Source: DATEUP01 sp041485285 (GTDB lineage Archaea; Thermoplasmatota; DTKX01; DATEUP01). From it: a stretch of DNA of 64,000 nt. The notes below the pieces were generated by a model. The model was not told the DNA's origin, made no database searches, and saw only the letters and a program-made list of their open reading frames with translations. Position numbers and translations under genes: made by a program. The stretch covers positions 12,776-76,775 of the forward strand of contig JBGPJF010000006.1 in assembly GCA_041485285.1 (NCBI GenBank). The letters are read 5' to 3'. Numbering within the stretch: the stretch's first letter is position 1; every line of letters starts with the position of its first letter. Below are positions 1 to 7,366 of this stretch, piece by piece.

Positions 1-1513
1 TCGCCAGCGCCTCGCGCAAGCCCTCGACTTCCCGCAGGTCTTTGAGCAGGGCGATGTGGCTCAGGGGCTCGCCGTCGACGCGCAGCGGGGTCACCGAGAG
101 GATCGCCGGCGTCGTTTCGCCGCCCTTGCGCACGAGCACCGCGTCTCCCACCCAACGCGTGCCGAGGTCGACGCCCTTGAGGCCGCGCAGGCGCACGGCC
201 CCCCCGCCCCGGCCGCCGGCGGCCCGCGCCTTCGTCGAGTGGACCACCGATTCGATCGGCACGCCCTTCAGGGTCCCCGGCGCGTACCCGAGGATCTGCT
301 CAGCAGCCGGGTTCGCCTCCGCGACCACGCCGCCCTCGCGCCAGACCAGGATGCCGTCGGCCGCCGCGTCGAAGAGCGCCCGAAGGCGCCCTTCGCGCTC
401 GTGCACCTCCGCCTCGAGGCGTGCGCGCGTCGTGATGTCCCGCAGCTCAACGATCGAGGTGGTGCGGCCGCCGCTCGAAGGGATTGCCTTCATGATCAGT
501 TCGACCATCCGCGGGGTGCCCACCGGGCCAAGCGCCCGCAGCCGCGGGAAAATGGCGACCGAGCTGCCCCGGAAGGCCGCGAAGAACCGACTGACCTCAG
601 GCTGGTCAACCTCCTCGAAGAGGGTCGCCAGCTGCGCGCCCACGATCTCGCCGGGCTCCCGCCCCGTGAGGCCGCGCGCTGATTCATTTGCCACCAGGAT
701 TACACCGTCGTCGGCGACCTCAAGCACAACATCGGGGGACGCGTCGATGAGCGCGCGGTATTTCAGGCGCGAGCGCTCAAGTTCGGCGTCCTTGCGCGCG
801 AAGTGCTCGGAGAGCCGGTCGCGCTCCCCCGGCGCGATGTTTGCCGCGTTCTCCAAAATTTGTTCGAAGGGCATCGCCCCGACGTCGTGGGCGACCCCCG
901 CAGGGGGCCCCCCCTTGACAGGCGCTGTGCCCTCGCCTGCCGCCGCGGCCTCCGCCTTGTCCGTCGTGATCAACATCCGGCAATAGGCGTGCCCCATCGC
1001 GGCGCACTCGTACTCGACGACGTAAACGGGCGCGTCGAAAAGCGCCTCCACAAACCCCCGCGCGTAGCCCGCGACGGTCCAGCACACGCCTTCCTTGGAC
1101 GGGCCCATCATCAGGAGGTGGTCGGCGGCCTCCTGCGACGAGAGGAAACGCACGCGCACTTGGAGGCGGCCTTCCATGATCTGGAACTCGACCTTTTCGA
1201 GGTCCATCCGCGCCCGGCCGTTCGGGGCGACCAGTGCGGCCCCGATCTTCACGAAGTCGAGGTCGTCGCCGACCTGCATGCTCTGCGCGACGGCAAGCGC
1301 GTCAGGGAAACCCTGGTCGCGGCCGGCCTTCAGGTAGATCTCGCGCACCTGCGCCCACGGGAGGGCCGCGAGCAAAGACTTGCGAAGCGATGCAAATTGC
1401 GCGGTGCCAGCGAGGATTACGCGCGACCCGCGCGAAGAGAGGACGCCGGTGACCGGGTCGTGGGACAGCACCTGGTTGAAGTCGACCGTTGGCGAAGGCT
1501 TCTCGGTGCTCAT
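1..1513 (-). CDS. XylR_N/V4R-PAS-PAS sensory protein, 3' end outside window
   Basis: The frame opens with ATG at 1513 and stays open to base 1, so the gene is cut by the window edge. About 504 residues are visible. Residues 1-180 look like a XylR N-terminal/V4R ligand-binding region: a run containing VCWTVAGYARGFVEALF followed by a small Cys-containing hairpin (YECAAMGHAYCRM), the usual V4R ending. A first PAS domain lies at about 250-370 (LIDASPDVVLEVADDGVILV) and a second at about 380-500 (LFDAAADGILVWREGGVV). The missing part could be a histidine kinase, a third PAS or another output domain. V4R domains bind small hydrophobic molecules or tetrapyrroles in known families; the ligand here is unknown. 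It lies 96 bp downstream of tupC on the same strand and may be co-transcribed with the tungstate transporter. Confidence 0.75.
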   Translation of the reverse strand, partial: MSTEKPSPTVDFNQVLSHDPVTGVLSSRGSRVILAGTAQFASLRKSLLAALPWAQVREIYLKAGRDQGFPDALAVAQSMQVGDDLDFVKIGAALVAPNGRARMDLEKVEFQIMEGRLQVRVRFLSSQEAADHLLMMGPSKEGVCWTVAGYARGFVEALFDAPVYVVEYECAAMGHAYCRMLITTDKAEAAAAGEGTAPVKGGPPAGVAHDVGAMPFEQILENAANIAPGERDRLSEHFARKDAELERSRLKYRALIDASPDVVLEVADDGVILVANESARGLTGREPGEIVGAQLATLFEEVDQPEVSRFFAAFRGSSVAIFPRLRALGPVGTPRMVELIMKAIPSSGGRTTSIVELRDITTRARLEAEVHEREGRLRALFDAAADGILVWREGGVVAEANPAAEQILGYAPGTLKGVPIESVVHSTKARAAGGRGGGAVRLRGLKGVDLGTRWVGDAVLVRKGGETTPAILSVTPLRVDGEPLSHIALLKDLREVEGLREALA

Positions 1514-1609
1514 CTTCCGCCCCCGCTGAGGGAGCCAGGGATGGACGGCACCCCGTTATAAGGCTGGAGCATTCGGTTTGCCCGGCGGTAAGCGCTTTTG
1601 GGGCCTTCC

Positions 1610-2374
1610 TTACGCCGGCAGTTCGCCGGCCACGAAGGCCTTCGTCCTCGCGTCGCGTGGCGACTCGAAGAAGTCCGCCCGCGGGGCGGTCTCGATGATG
1701 CGCCCGCCCCACAGGAGCGACACCCGGTCGGCGATACGCCGTGCCTGGAAGAGGTCGTGGGTAACGAGCATCACGCCGATCCCTTGTTCGTGGGCGCTCC
1801 GGGTGACGGCCGCCTCGAGGGCCTTCACATTGGCCGGGTCGAGGTTCGCGGTGAACTCGTCGAGGAGGAGGGACTCGAGCGGCAGGACCGTCGCCCGCGC
1901 GAACGCAAGCCGCTGCGTCTCGCCGCCCGACAGCGTGCGCGCGGGAGCATCGGAAAGCGCCGAAAGCCCGAGGCGCTCAAGCGCCCGCTTCACACGTGCC
2001 TCGATCTCGGTTTCCTCCACTTCACGCATGCGCAGCCCGAACGCCGCGTTTTCGAACACGGTGGTCCGGAACGCGACGGGCTTCTGCGGGACGAGCGCCA
2101 TCTTGAGCCGCGCTTTGCGGTGCGGCGCGTCCATGGTGATGCGGTCACCGGCCTGCGCGACCTGTTCGCCGTCCAAGTACACCCCGCCGCCGTCGAGCGG
2201 CTCAAGGAGATTGAGGACGCGCAGCAGCGTGGACTTGCCTGCCCCGCTCGGGCCGAGCACCGCGTGCACTTCGCCCTGCCTGACCGTGACGGAGACCCCG
2301 CCGAGCACCTTCCGGCCCCGGAACGACTTCGTGACCTCGCGGGCTTCGAGGCCCGCGGCGGCAGGCGCGCTCAC
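1610..2374 (-). CDS. tupC: Tungstate-type ABC transporter, ATP-binding protein
   Basis: ATPase subunit of an oxyanion importer, 254 residues, the normal length. Walker A is GPSGAGKST (about residues 41-49), the ABC signature is LSGGETQRLAFARA (about 148-161), Walker B is SLLLDEFTANLD, and the switch histidine lies in LVTHDLFQARR. The start is GTG at 2374, overlapping the permease stop in the tetranucleotide GTGA, which indicates translational coupling. The order substrate-binding protein, permease, ATPase on the minus strand is the standard tup/wtp layout. The substrate assignment rests on TupA, not on this ATPase; molybdate or another oxyanion cannot be excluded. Confidence 0.87.
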   Translation of the reverse strand: MSAPAAAGLEAREVTKSFRGRKVLGGVSVTVRQGEVHAVLGPSGAGKSTLLRVLNLLEPLDGGGVYLDGEQVAQAGDRITMDAPHRKARLKMALVPQKPVAFRTTVFENAAFGLRMREVEETEIEARVKRALERLGLSALSDAPARTLSGGETQRLAFARATVLPLESLLLDEFTANLDPANVKALEAAVTRSAHEQGIGVMLVTHDLFQARRIADRVSLLWGGRIIETAPRADFFESPRDARTKAFVAGELPA

Positions 2375-3018
2375 TTCGCCTCACGCTCCTGCAAGAAGGT
2401 GAGGCTCGCGAATACCATGATCGAAATGGCAAGGAGGATGAGGCCAAGGCCGAGCGCGAGCGAAAAGTTCCCCGCGTTCGTCTGCTGCACAATCGCCGTC
2501 GTGAGCACCTGCGTTTCGCCTTGAATGTTGCCGCCCACCAGGATGACGGCGCCTACCTCAGAGACCGCCCGCCCGAACCCGACCATCACCGCCGCCAGGA
2601 TCCCGGCGCGTGCTTCGCGCACGAGTGTCCGGAGGTACAGCCACCGCTCCGCGCCCAGCGTTCGCGCAGTGTCCTTCAAGGCGGGGTCGACCGCCGACAC
2701 GGCGCTCCACGTGAGACCCGTTACGAACGGCAGCACGAGGAGGAACTGCGCGAGGATCATCCCCTGCACCGTGAAGAGCCAATGCAGGCCGCCGAGCGGC
2801 CCCGCACGGGACAGCGTCAGGTAGAGCAATAGCCCCATGAGCACCGGCGGGAGCCCATACAGCGACTGGAGGAACGCTCGAAGAAGGCGGCGGCCGCGGA
2901 ATTCGCGCGACCCGAGGAATGCGCCAAGGGGGACGCCCACGGCGGAGGCAAGCAGCGCCCCGGCGCCCGAGACGGCAAGCGACAGCAGCGCGACGTCGAG
3001 CAGGACCGTCTGCGCCAC
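2371..3018 (-). CDS. tupB: Tungstate-type ABC transporter permease
   Basis: Integral membrane permease of 215 residues with five or six hydrophobic segments. The cytoplasmic EAA-like coupling loop is seen as AVDPALKDTARTLGAERWLYLRTL (quoted in part: TARTLGAERWLYLR) followed by a segment ending in GRAVSEVGAVILVGG, as in TupB/ModB-type permeases. Residues near GGNIQGETQVLTTAI are typical of the tungstate branch. It starts 13 bp after tupA and overlaps tupC by four bases, so the three genes form one operon. Together with TupC it moves oxyanion delivered by TupA across the membrane, probably for tungsto- or molybdopterin enzymes. Confidence 0.85.
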   Translation of the reverse strand: MAQTVLLDVALLSLAVSGAGALLASAVGVPLGAFLGSREFRGRRLLRAFLQSLYGLPPVLMGLLLYLTLSRAGPLGGLHWLFTVQGMILAQFLLVLPFVTGLTWSAVSAVDPALKDTARTLGAERWLYLRTLVREARAGILAAVMVGFGRAVSEVGAVILVGGNIQGETQVLTTAIVQQTNAGNFSLALGLGLILLAISIMVFASLTFLQEREAK

Positions 3019-3031
3019 GTGCCCGCGCTCC

Positions 3032-3895
3032 TCACATGCGCTTGGGGTCCGGGAAGAATAACTGGTGGCCCTCGACTTTGTAGCTGCCGATGAGCGCCGC
3101 CGTCTCCTTGGAGGTGATCCATGTCGCGAAGGCCGTTGCCGCGGTCGCGTTGATTCCCGGAACGCGCGTCACGTTCAGTTGGATCACGGAATAGGTGTTC
3201 TTAAGGTCGCTTGTGGGCTGCGCGAGGCCGCCGCGCAGGATGAGGAGCCCGTTGGTGACGTTGGCGCCGATGTCGGTCTGCGACCAGTAGGTCCCCTCGT
3301 CCGTCAGCGTGTACCCGCCGAGTTGGTACGCCATGTGGAGCGTGGCGGACATCCCCTGGCCGATCGACTTGTACCACGACGCGGGCAGCGCGGAGGTGTT
3401 CATCCCCAGCGCTGTCCAAATCTGGATCTCTTTGGTGTTCGTCCCCGAGCCGTCGCCCCTCGAGATGAAGACGGACATGTTCGCCGCAATGCGCGCGAAG
3501 GCGTCGGTCGCGTTCGACGCGTTCTTCACTCCCGCCGGGTCGGTGGCGGGGCCGACGATTGCGAAGTAGTTGTACATGATTTGCCAGCGTGCGACCCCCG
3601 AGCCGTTGGCCAGGTACGCCGTTTCCTGCGAGGGGGAATGGACAACAAGCACGTCCGCATCCCCGCGCTTTCCGAGCTCAAGCGCTTGGCCCGTGCCCAC
3701 CGCGACGACGGCGACTTTCGCATGGCTCTTGGACTCGAAGTCGGGGAGGATGTAGTTCAGGAGCCCGGAGTCGTTCACCGAGGTCGTGGTCCCCAGCACG
3801 AGGCGCGCCTGCGCCGGCGGGGAGCCGCCGAAGCAGCCTGCCAGAAGGACGGCGGCGGCCGTCAGCGAAGCGAGCAGGACGATCTTTGTTGGCAT
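3032..3895 (-). CDS. tupA: Tungstate-binding lipoprotein of ABC transporter
   Basis: Extracytoplasmic substrate-binding protein of about 287 residues. I chose ATG 3895 (MPTKIVLLAS) because it gives a compact lipoprotein signal ending in the lipobox VLLAGC; an in-frame ATG at 3916 would add seven residues. The mature protein begins with LVLGTTTSVNDSGLL, the TTTS...SGLL oxyanion-binding motif of TupA-type proteins, and has the downstream conserved block SRGDGSGTNTKEIQIW. Anchored outside the membrane, it captures tungstate (or molybdate) and passes it to TupBC. No obvious Shine-Dalgarno precedes it. The substrate is inferred from family motifs. Confidence 0.86.
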   Translation of the reverse strand: MPTKIVLLASLTAAAVLLAGCFGGSPPAQARLVLGTTTSVNDSGLLNYILPDFESKSHAKVAVVAVGTGQALELGKRGDADVLVVHSPSQETAYLANGSGVARWQIMYNYFAIVGPATDPAGVKNASNATDAFARIAANMSVFISRGDGSGTNTKEIQIWTALGMNTSALPASWYKSIGQGMSATLHMAYQLGGYTLTDEGTYWSQTDIGANVTNGLLILRGGLAQPTSDLKNTYSVIQLNVTRVPGINATAATAFATWITSKETAALIGSYKVEGHQLFFPDPKRM

Positions 3896-4007
3896 TCCGT
3901 CTGAGCGCAGCTGCATAGGAGGTTGACCCCCGCAAGGAAAAATTGACGGAAAAGAGGCGTCCTGAGTTTAGCGGTATTGGTGCGCTTGTTTGATCGCCGG
4001 AGGCCCG

Positions 4008-4448
4008 CTAAAGAAACGCTCGCACCGCCTCCGTTATTGTGAGGCGGCGGATCAGACCGGCCGCTGCAATCGAGTCGAAGCCGCGGTCGTTTGAGATGAC
4101 GAGCGCTCCCGTCTGCAGGCACACGGACGCGTGCAGGCCATCGACGCCCTCCCCCGGCTTGAAGTAGGCCAGGCAAGCCCGCTGAAACCGCGGAGCGGGA
4201 TTGACGACCTCGATGCGTCCAAGGAGCGAAGCGAGGACTCGCACCGCCGCCGCCGATGGGAAAATCTCTGCGTAACGGGAGTACTCCGCGACCAGCAGCG
4301 GGTCGCCGACCAGGCGGGCCATAGGGTCGCCGACCAGGCGGGCGATGAGGCGGAAGGAAACGGTCTGTCGCTCGCCCGACCGAATCGCGGCCACGAACAC
4401 GTTTGTGTCAAGGAGGTACGGACCGGCGGGGGGCTGTTTGTCGCTCAT
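4008..4448 (-). CDS. PIN-domain toxin, VapC-like
   Basis: 146-residue PIN nuclease, probably the RNase toxin of a type II toxin-antitoxin pair. The first acidic cluster is LLDTNVFVAAI near residue 14. A glutamate-containing segment, LLVAEYSRYAEIF, lies mid-protein. The last acidic block is GVDGLHASVCLQTGALVISNDRGFD (key residues D of VDGLHA and D of NDRGFD). It lies 24 bp downstream of an AbrB-type antitoxin gene on the same strand. Oddly, residues RLVGDPMA and RLVGDPLL are back-to-back copies made by a 24-bp in-frame tandem duplication in the DNA (4300-4343). Whether the toxin is still active after that duplication is unknown. Confidence 0.8.
   Translation of the reverse strand: MSDKQPPAGPYLLDTNVFVAAIRSGERQTVSFRLIARLVGDPMARLVGDPLLVAEYSRYAEIFPSAAAVRVLASLLGRIEVVNPAPRFQRACLAYFKPGEGVDGLHASVCLQTGALVISNDRGFDSIAAAGLIRRLTITEAVRAFL
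4300..4343. repeat. 24-bp tandem duplication inside the PIN toxin gene
   Basis: Two identical 20-base blocks (4300-4319 and 4324-4343) sit at a spacing of exactly 24 bases, so the reading frame is kept and eight residues (RLVGDP plus two) are duplicated. This is a simple slippage or unequal-crossover product and not a CRISPR or IS feature. Confidence 0.9.
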
Positions 4449-4472
4449 GCAACCGCACCGCCCCCACCAACC

Positions 4473-4763
4473 CTAACGCAGCCGCGCCATGTGCTTGGCA
4501 ATTTCGGGGTACCGTCGTTTCGCCAATTCGTTAATCTCGGCCCTTACCTTGGCGAGCTCCGCATCGATGTCGATTCCTTTCAGGTCCTCGCGGATCTGGC
4601 GAACCATTTTCTCAACATCGAGCGGAAAGAGGGCGACTCCACCATCGTCGAGATTCGTCACGAGCAGTTTGGATCCTGGCCGCAGGCGGAGCTCCTTCCG
4701 CGTGCTGGCGGGGAGCAGGATTCGACCCGCGCTGTCGACGGAGACGATGACGGACACAATCAT
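4473..4763 (-). CDS. AbrB/SpoVT-type antitoxin, VapB-like
   Basis: 96-residue protein starting at ATG 4763 (MIVSVIVSVDSAGRILLP). The N-terminal half is a SpoVT/AbrB swapped-hairpin DNA-binding domain (VDSAGRILLPASTRKELRL then PGSKLLV). The C-terminal half is charged and helical and would bind the PIN toxin encoded just downstream. An in-frame ATG at 4805 exists, but using it would translate through the palindromic operator at 4772-4798, so 4763 is preferred. Antitoxins of this type normally repress their own promoter through such an operator. Confidence 0.8.
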   Translation of the reverse strand: MIVSVIVSVDSAGRILLPASTRKELRLRPGSKLLVTNLDDGGVALFPLDVEKMVRQIREDLKGIDIDAELAKVRAEINELAKRRYPEIAKHMARLR

Positions 4764-4771
4764 GCTGGGAG

Positions 4772-4798
4772 TTTCCCATATGATGAATATATGGGAAA
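4772..4798. promoter_or_regulatory. Palindromic operator/promoter of the toxin-antitoxin operon
   Basis: Perfect 10-bp inverted repeat, TTTCCCATAT and ATATGGGAAA, separated by seven bases (gatgaat). On the minus strand its right half also supplies a TATA-like AT-rich element about 25-30 bases before the antitoxin start at 4763. The symmetry, AT content in an otherwise GC-rich region and position fit autoregulation by the AbrB-type antitoxin. Confidence 0.72.
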
Positions 4799-5187
4799 TA
4801 TCCACGAGTGGAGAGGGCCTCCAAGGGCCCGATTACGAACCCCACCCCCACTCTCTTCTCCCCCCGGACGAACCGCCTATTTGGCGCAAAAAGGGGCGAG
4901 GTCGCCGGACACAGCGAAAGCGACTGCCTCCGTCCCACCACCGTCTCTTCACGACGCATAACTTCGGCTGTCCAGCACGACTGTTATCTACCCCGTCGCC
5001 CCGCCCGGCCCGCCTGCCTGGCTACTTGAACTACCCGTATAAGGGCGGAGCGTCTTCGATGGCCTCCCCCTCACTTTGAAATAGACTTGCGGGCTTGGCG
5101 CGGGGCCGCCTCACCACGAGGACGGAGCGTGCATGGGATGCAACGTTTCGCAATGACAAAAGGGACGCGGCCGAAGGAGGGCTAGCC
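4799..5187. other. Intergenic region, divergent promoters, no gene seen
   Basis: About 390 bases between the divergent antitoxin and acetyltransferase genes. I see no credible gene or structured RNA. TATA-like elements for the plus strand are GTATAAGG at about 5036-5043 and TTTGAAATA at about 5077-5085. A Shine-Dalgarno GGAGG at 5176-5180 belongs to the acetyltransferase. Frames open here look like non-coding high-GC frames. Confidence 0.5.
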
Positions 5188-5850
5188 GTGGACCGCTCGT
5201 ACCGCTACAACATCCGCCTCGCGGAGCGAGCGCGCGACCTCTCGCGGATGGTTGAGATCGAGAACGCGTGCTTCCCCGAGAAGCTCGCCTATCTGCGCAG
5301 CGAGATCTACCACTTCCTGCGCGCGAAGAACGCGCAATGCGTGGTCGCCGAAGACCGCGACACGGGGCGCGTCGAAGGGTTCCTCATCGTTTCGTGGCGC
5401 AAGGGGTGCGCCGTCGGGTACGTCCAGACCATCGACGTCCGCCCCGAGGCCCAGGGCAACGGGCTCGGCCGCCTGTTCATCGAGACCGCCGAGCGCATCA
5501 TGGCGGAGCGGGGGCTTACGAAGTCCATCCTCCAGGTCTACCTGCGGAACAATGCCGCGCTCGGCCTCTATCTCAAGCATGGGTACACGATCCGCCGCGT
5601 CCGGACGCGGTATTACCAAAACTCGTACCGCGGAGCGCGTGACGCGCTCGAGATGGTGAAGGAACTCAGGCCGCTGGCGCCGACCGCGCTCACGACCCCC
5701 CCGGTGCCCGAGCACGCATCGCTTGCCCCCGACCGCGCGGTGCCGCGCCCCGCGGCCCCCTCGGTCGCGGAGGTTGCCCCCGCGGCCGCCCCATCGGACG
5801 GGCTCATCGCAGACCGCACCGCGGTGCCTGCCGCCCTCGGCTCCAATTGA
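5188..5850 (+). CDS. RimI-like GNAT N-acetyltransferase
   Basis: 220-residue protein of the N-alpha-acetyltransferase/RimI type. GTG 5188 is chosen because GGAGG lies at 5176-5180; a TTG at 5095 would add 31 unconserved residues. GNAT features: an N-terminal beta-alpha unit with ENACFPEKLAY (the usual acceptor-site region), VQTIDVRPEAQGNGLGRLFI, which contains the acetyl-CoA pyrophosphate-binding Q/RxxGxG/A motif, and YLRNNAALGLYLKHGY, the conserved C-terminal strand-helix. The last 50 residues are a Pro/Ala-rich tail outside the fold. In Archaea such enzymes acetylate protein N-termini. It converges with the next gene, with 17 bp between stops. Confidence 0.83.
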   Translation: MDRSYRYNIRLAERARDLSRMVEIENACFPEKLAYLRSEIYHFLRAKNAQCVVAEDRDTGRVEGFLIVSWRKGCAVGYVQTIDVRPEAQGNGLGRLFIETAERIMAERGLTKSILQVYLRNNAALGLYLKHGYTIRRVRTRYYQNSYRGARDALEMVKELRPLAPTALTTPPVPEHASLAPDRAVPRPAAPSVAEVAPAAAPSDGLIADRTAVPAALGSN

Positions 5851-5867
5851 GCGCGCTTCCCCCCGGC

Positions 5868-7355
5868 CTAGGTCTTGGGGTCGAACGCCACGAAGCGGCC
5901 CTTTTCGAGCTTCACGGCCCCCGCCGTGTGCTCGCTAAGCACCTTGAACACCTTCGCGCGGAACCGCGCCGGGACGTTTTCGATCAGCGAGTTCTGCGGG
6001 TCGAACTTCATCGACTCGACCTCGGCGTGCGCCTGCGGAGCGTAGCCGCCCGCGTACTTCAGGTCCCCCGCGAGCACCTTGTACCCCTTCTGCGAAAGCC
6101 GAAACAGCGTGTGCTCAAGCTCGTGCTTGTCGAGGCGAAGCCGCGTCTCCTGAAGCCGCTTCTCAAGCAGGTCGAGGTCCTCCTTGCGGTACCCCATCAC
6201 GCGCGGGTCGACGTCCGACGCGACCAAGATCGACAGGACTCCCAGGCACTTCGTGCACCGGCCGCACGGGACGACCTTCCCGTCCTGGAGGTGCGTGGCG
6301 TGGCACGAGCGCTGGATCGGGAGCAGCTTCGGGTAGCGCTTCGCGATGATCAGCTCCTCCGAGAACGACGAGAGCGGGCGCACCACCGAGAAGTGCTCGC
6401 ACGCGAGCCCGCGCTCCTTGTAGTACTGCGTCATCTTCCAGTCGAACTCCTGCGTCTGGTCGTAAATTCCAAAGTAGTGGGGGACGCCCATGTGCGTCCA
6501 GTCGCCCGGCTCATCGTACTCGTTGCCCACCACGAACGCCGAGATGTCGTGCTTGAACATGTACGGCCAGAACGCGAACGCGTAGTGGAGGAATGTGAAC
6601 GTGCGCACCGGGTAGAGGTCGGCCGCCACATCGCGGAAGTCCGGGCGGATCACCCGCATGTGGTCCTTGATGAACAGGTACACGCGGTCGACATTCGACC
6701 ACACCTTGCGCGTCCGCGGCTCGAACCGCGTGAAGGCGTCGAACGCGGGCTTTGCCGTGAGCCAGTGGCCCCCCGACTCGTTGAAGTAAAACGGGTAGAC
6801 CTCCGCGCCCACTTCCTTCAGCATCCCGTAGGAGAGCAGCGACTCCTTTCCGCCCGACGAGAGTACGCACACGCGTTCGGGGTCGCTTTCCCTTGAGAAG
6901 TCGTGGCGCACGGTGCCCGACGGCTTCAGCGCGGCGCGGTAGTCTTTGTAGGTCTTCGAGATCTCGGGGTTGTCCTTGAACTTCGGCTCGTCGATCAGGT
7001 ACTCGTTGCCGCGCAGCACGCGGTTGACGAGCGTCTCCCGCGACTGGATGAGGAGGAACTCCTCGAACAGCGTCTGGTCGCGCGGGTCGAGCGGAAACTT
7101 CAGGCGGATCTCCTTCGTGAAGAGCGCGTAGTTGACGAGCGGGCAAAGGACGGTGAGCCCCATCAGGTACTCGAGGTCCTCGAACTCCTTCGTGCCCTTG
7201 TCGGGGAGGTCCTCCTGGTACTTGTAGCGAAGTTCAACCTCGCCCTCGGGGCGGCCCACCGGGTCGACCTCGATGGTCGCGCGCACCCAGTCGTCGCCAA
7301 GCTCCGGCGGGTGGACGGTGATCGAGTTGAAGCAGTGCAGGGGGAGGTCGGCCAC
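5868..7355 (-). CDS. PP-loop ATPase with zinc motif, possibly MurL-like epimerase
   Basis: 495-residue cytosolic protein. The start is GTG 7355, 11 bp after the DUF1611 gene stop and preceded by AGGTGG; a longer frame upstream runs over the neighbour and is rejected. At about residue 180 it has the PP-loop VCVLSSGGKESLLS, which binds ATP for carboxylate or carbonyl adenylation. Near residue 385 a cysteine cluster SCHATH...PCGRCTKC resembles the zinc site of QueC-like enzymes. Overall this also recalls MurL, the ATP-dependent epimerase that inverts the terminal L-Glu of a muropeptide precursor; I cannot separate MurL from other PP-loop families by eye. It is the last gene of an operon with DgcN-type and PLP enzymes, which favours a role on glutamate or a glutamyl peptide. 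Confidence 0.6.
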   Translation of the reverse strand: MADLPLHCFNSITVHPPELGDDWVRATIEVDPVGRPEGEVELRYKYQEDLPDKGTKEFEDLEYLMGLTVLCPLVNYALFTKEIRLKFPLDPRDQTLFEEFLLIQSRETLVNRVLRGNEYLIDEPKFKDNPEISKTYKDYRAALKPSGTVRHDFSRESDPERVCVLSSGGKESLLSYGMLKEVGAEVYPFYFNESGGHWLTAKPAFDAFTRFEPRTRKVWSNVDRVYLFIKDHMRVIRPDFRDVAADLYPVRTFTFLHYAFAFWPYMFKHDISAFVVGNEYDEPGDWTHMGVPHYFGIYDQTQEFDWKMTQYYKERGLACEHFSVVRPLSSFSEELIIAKRYPKLLPIQRSCHATHLQDGKVVPCGRCTKCLGVLSILVASDVDPRVMGYRKEDLDLLEKRLQETRLRLDKHELEHTLFRLSQKGYKVLAGDLKYAGGYAPQAHAEVESMKFDPQNSLIENVPARFRAKVFKVLSEHTAGAVKLEKGRFVAFDPKT

Positions 7356-7366
7356 GGCGTGCCCAC

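Noticed and set aside
5095..5187. TTG 5095 as start of the acetyltransferase
   Set aside because: The GGAGG at 5176-5180 fits GTG 5188, and the extra residues are not part of a GNAT fold.
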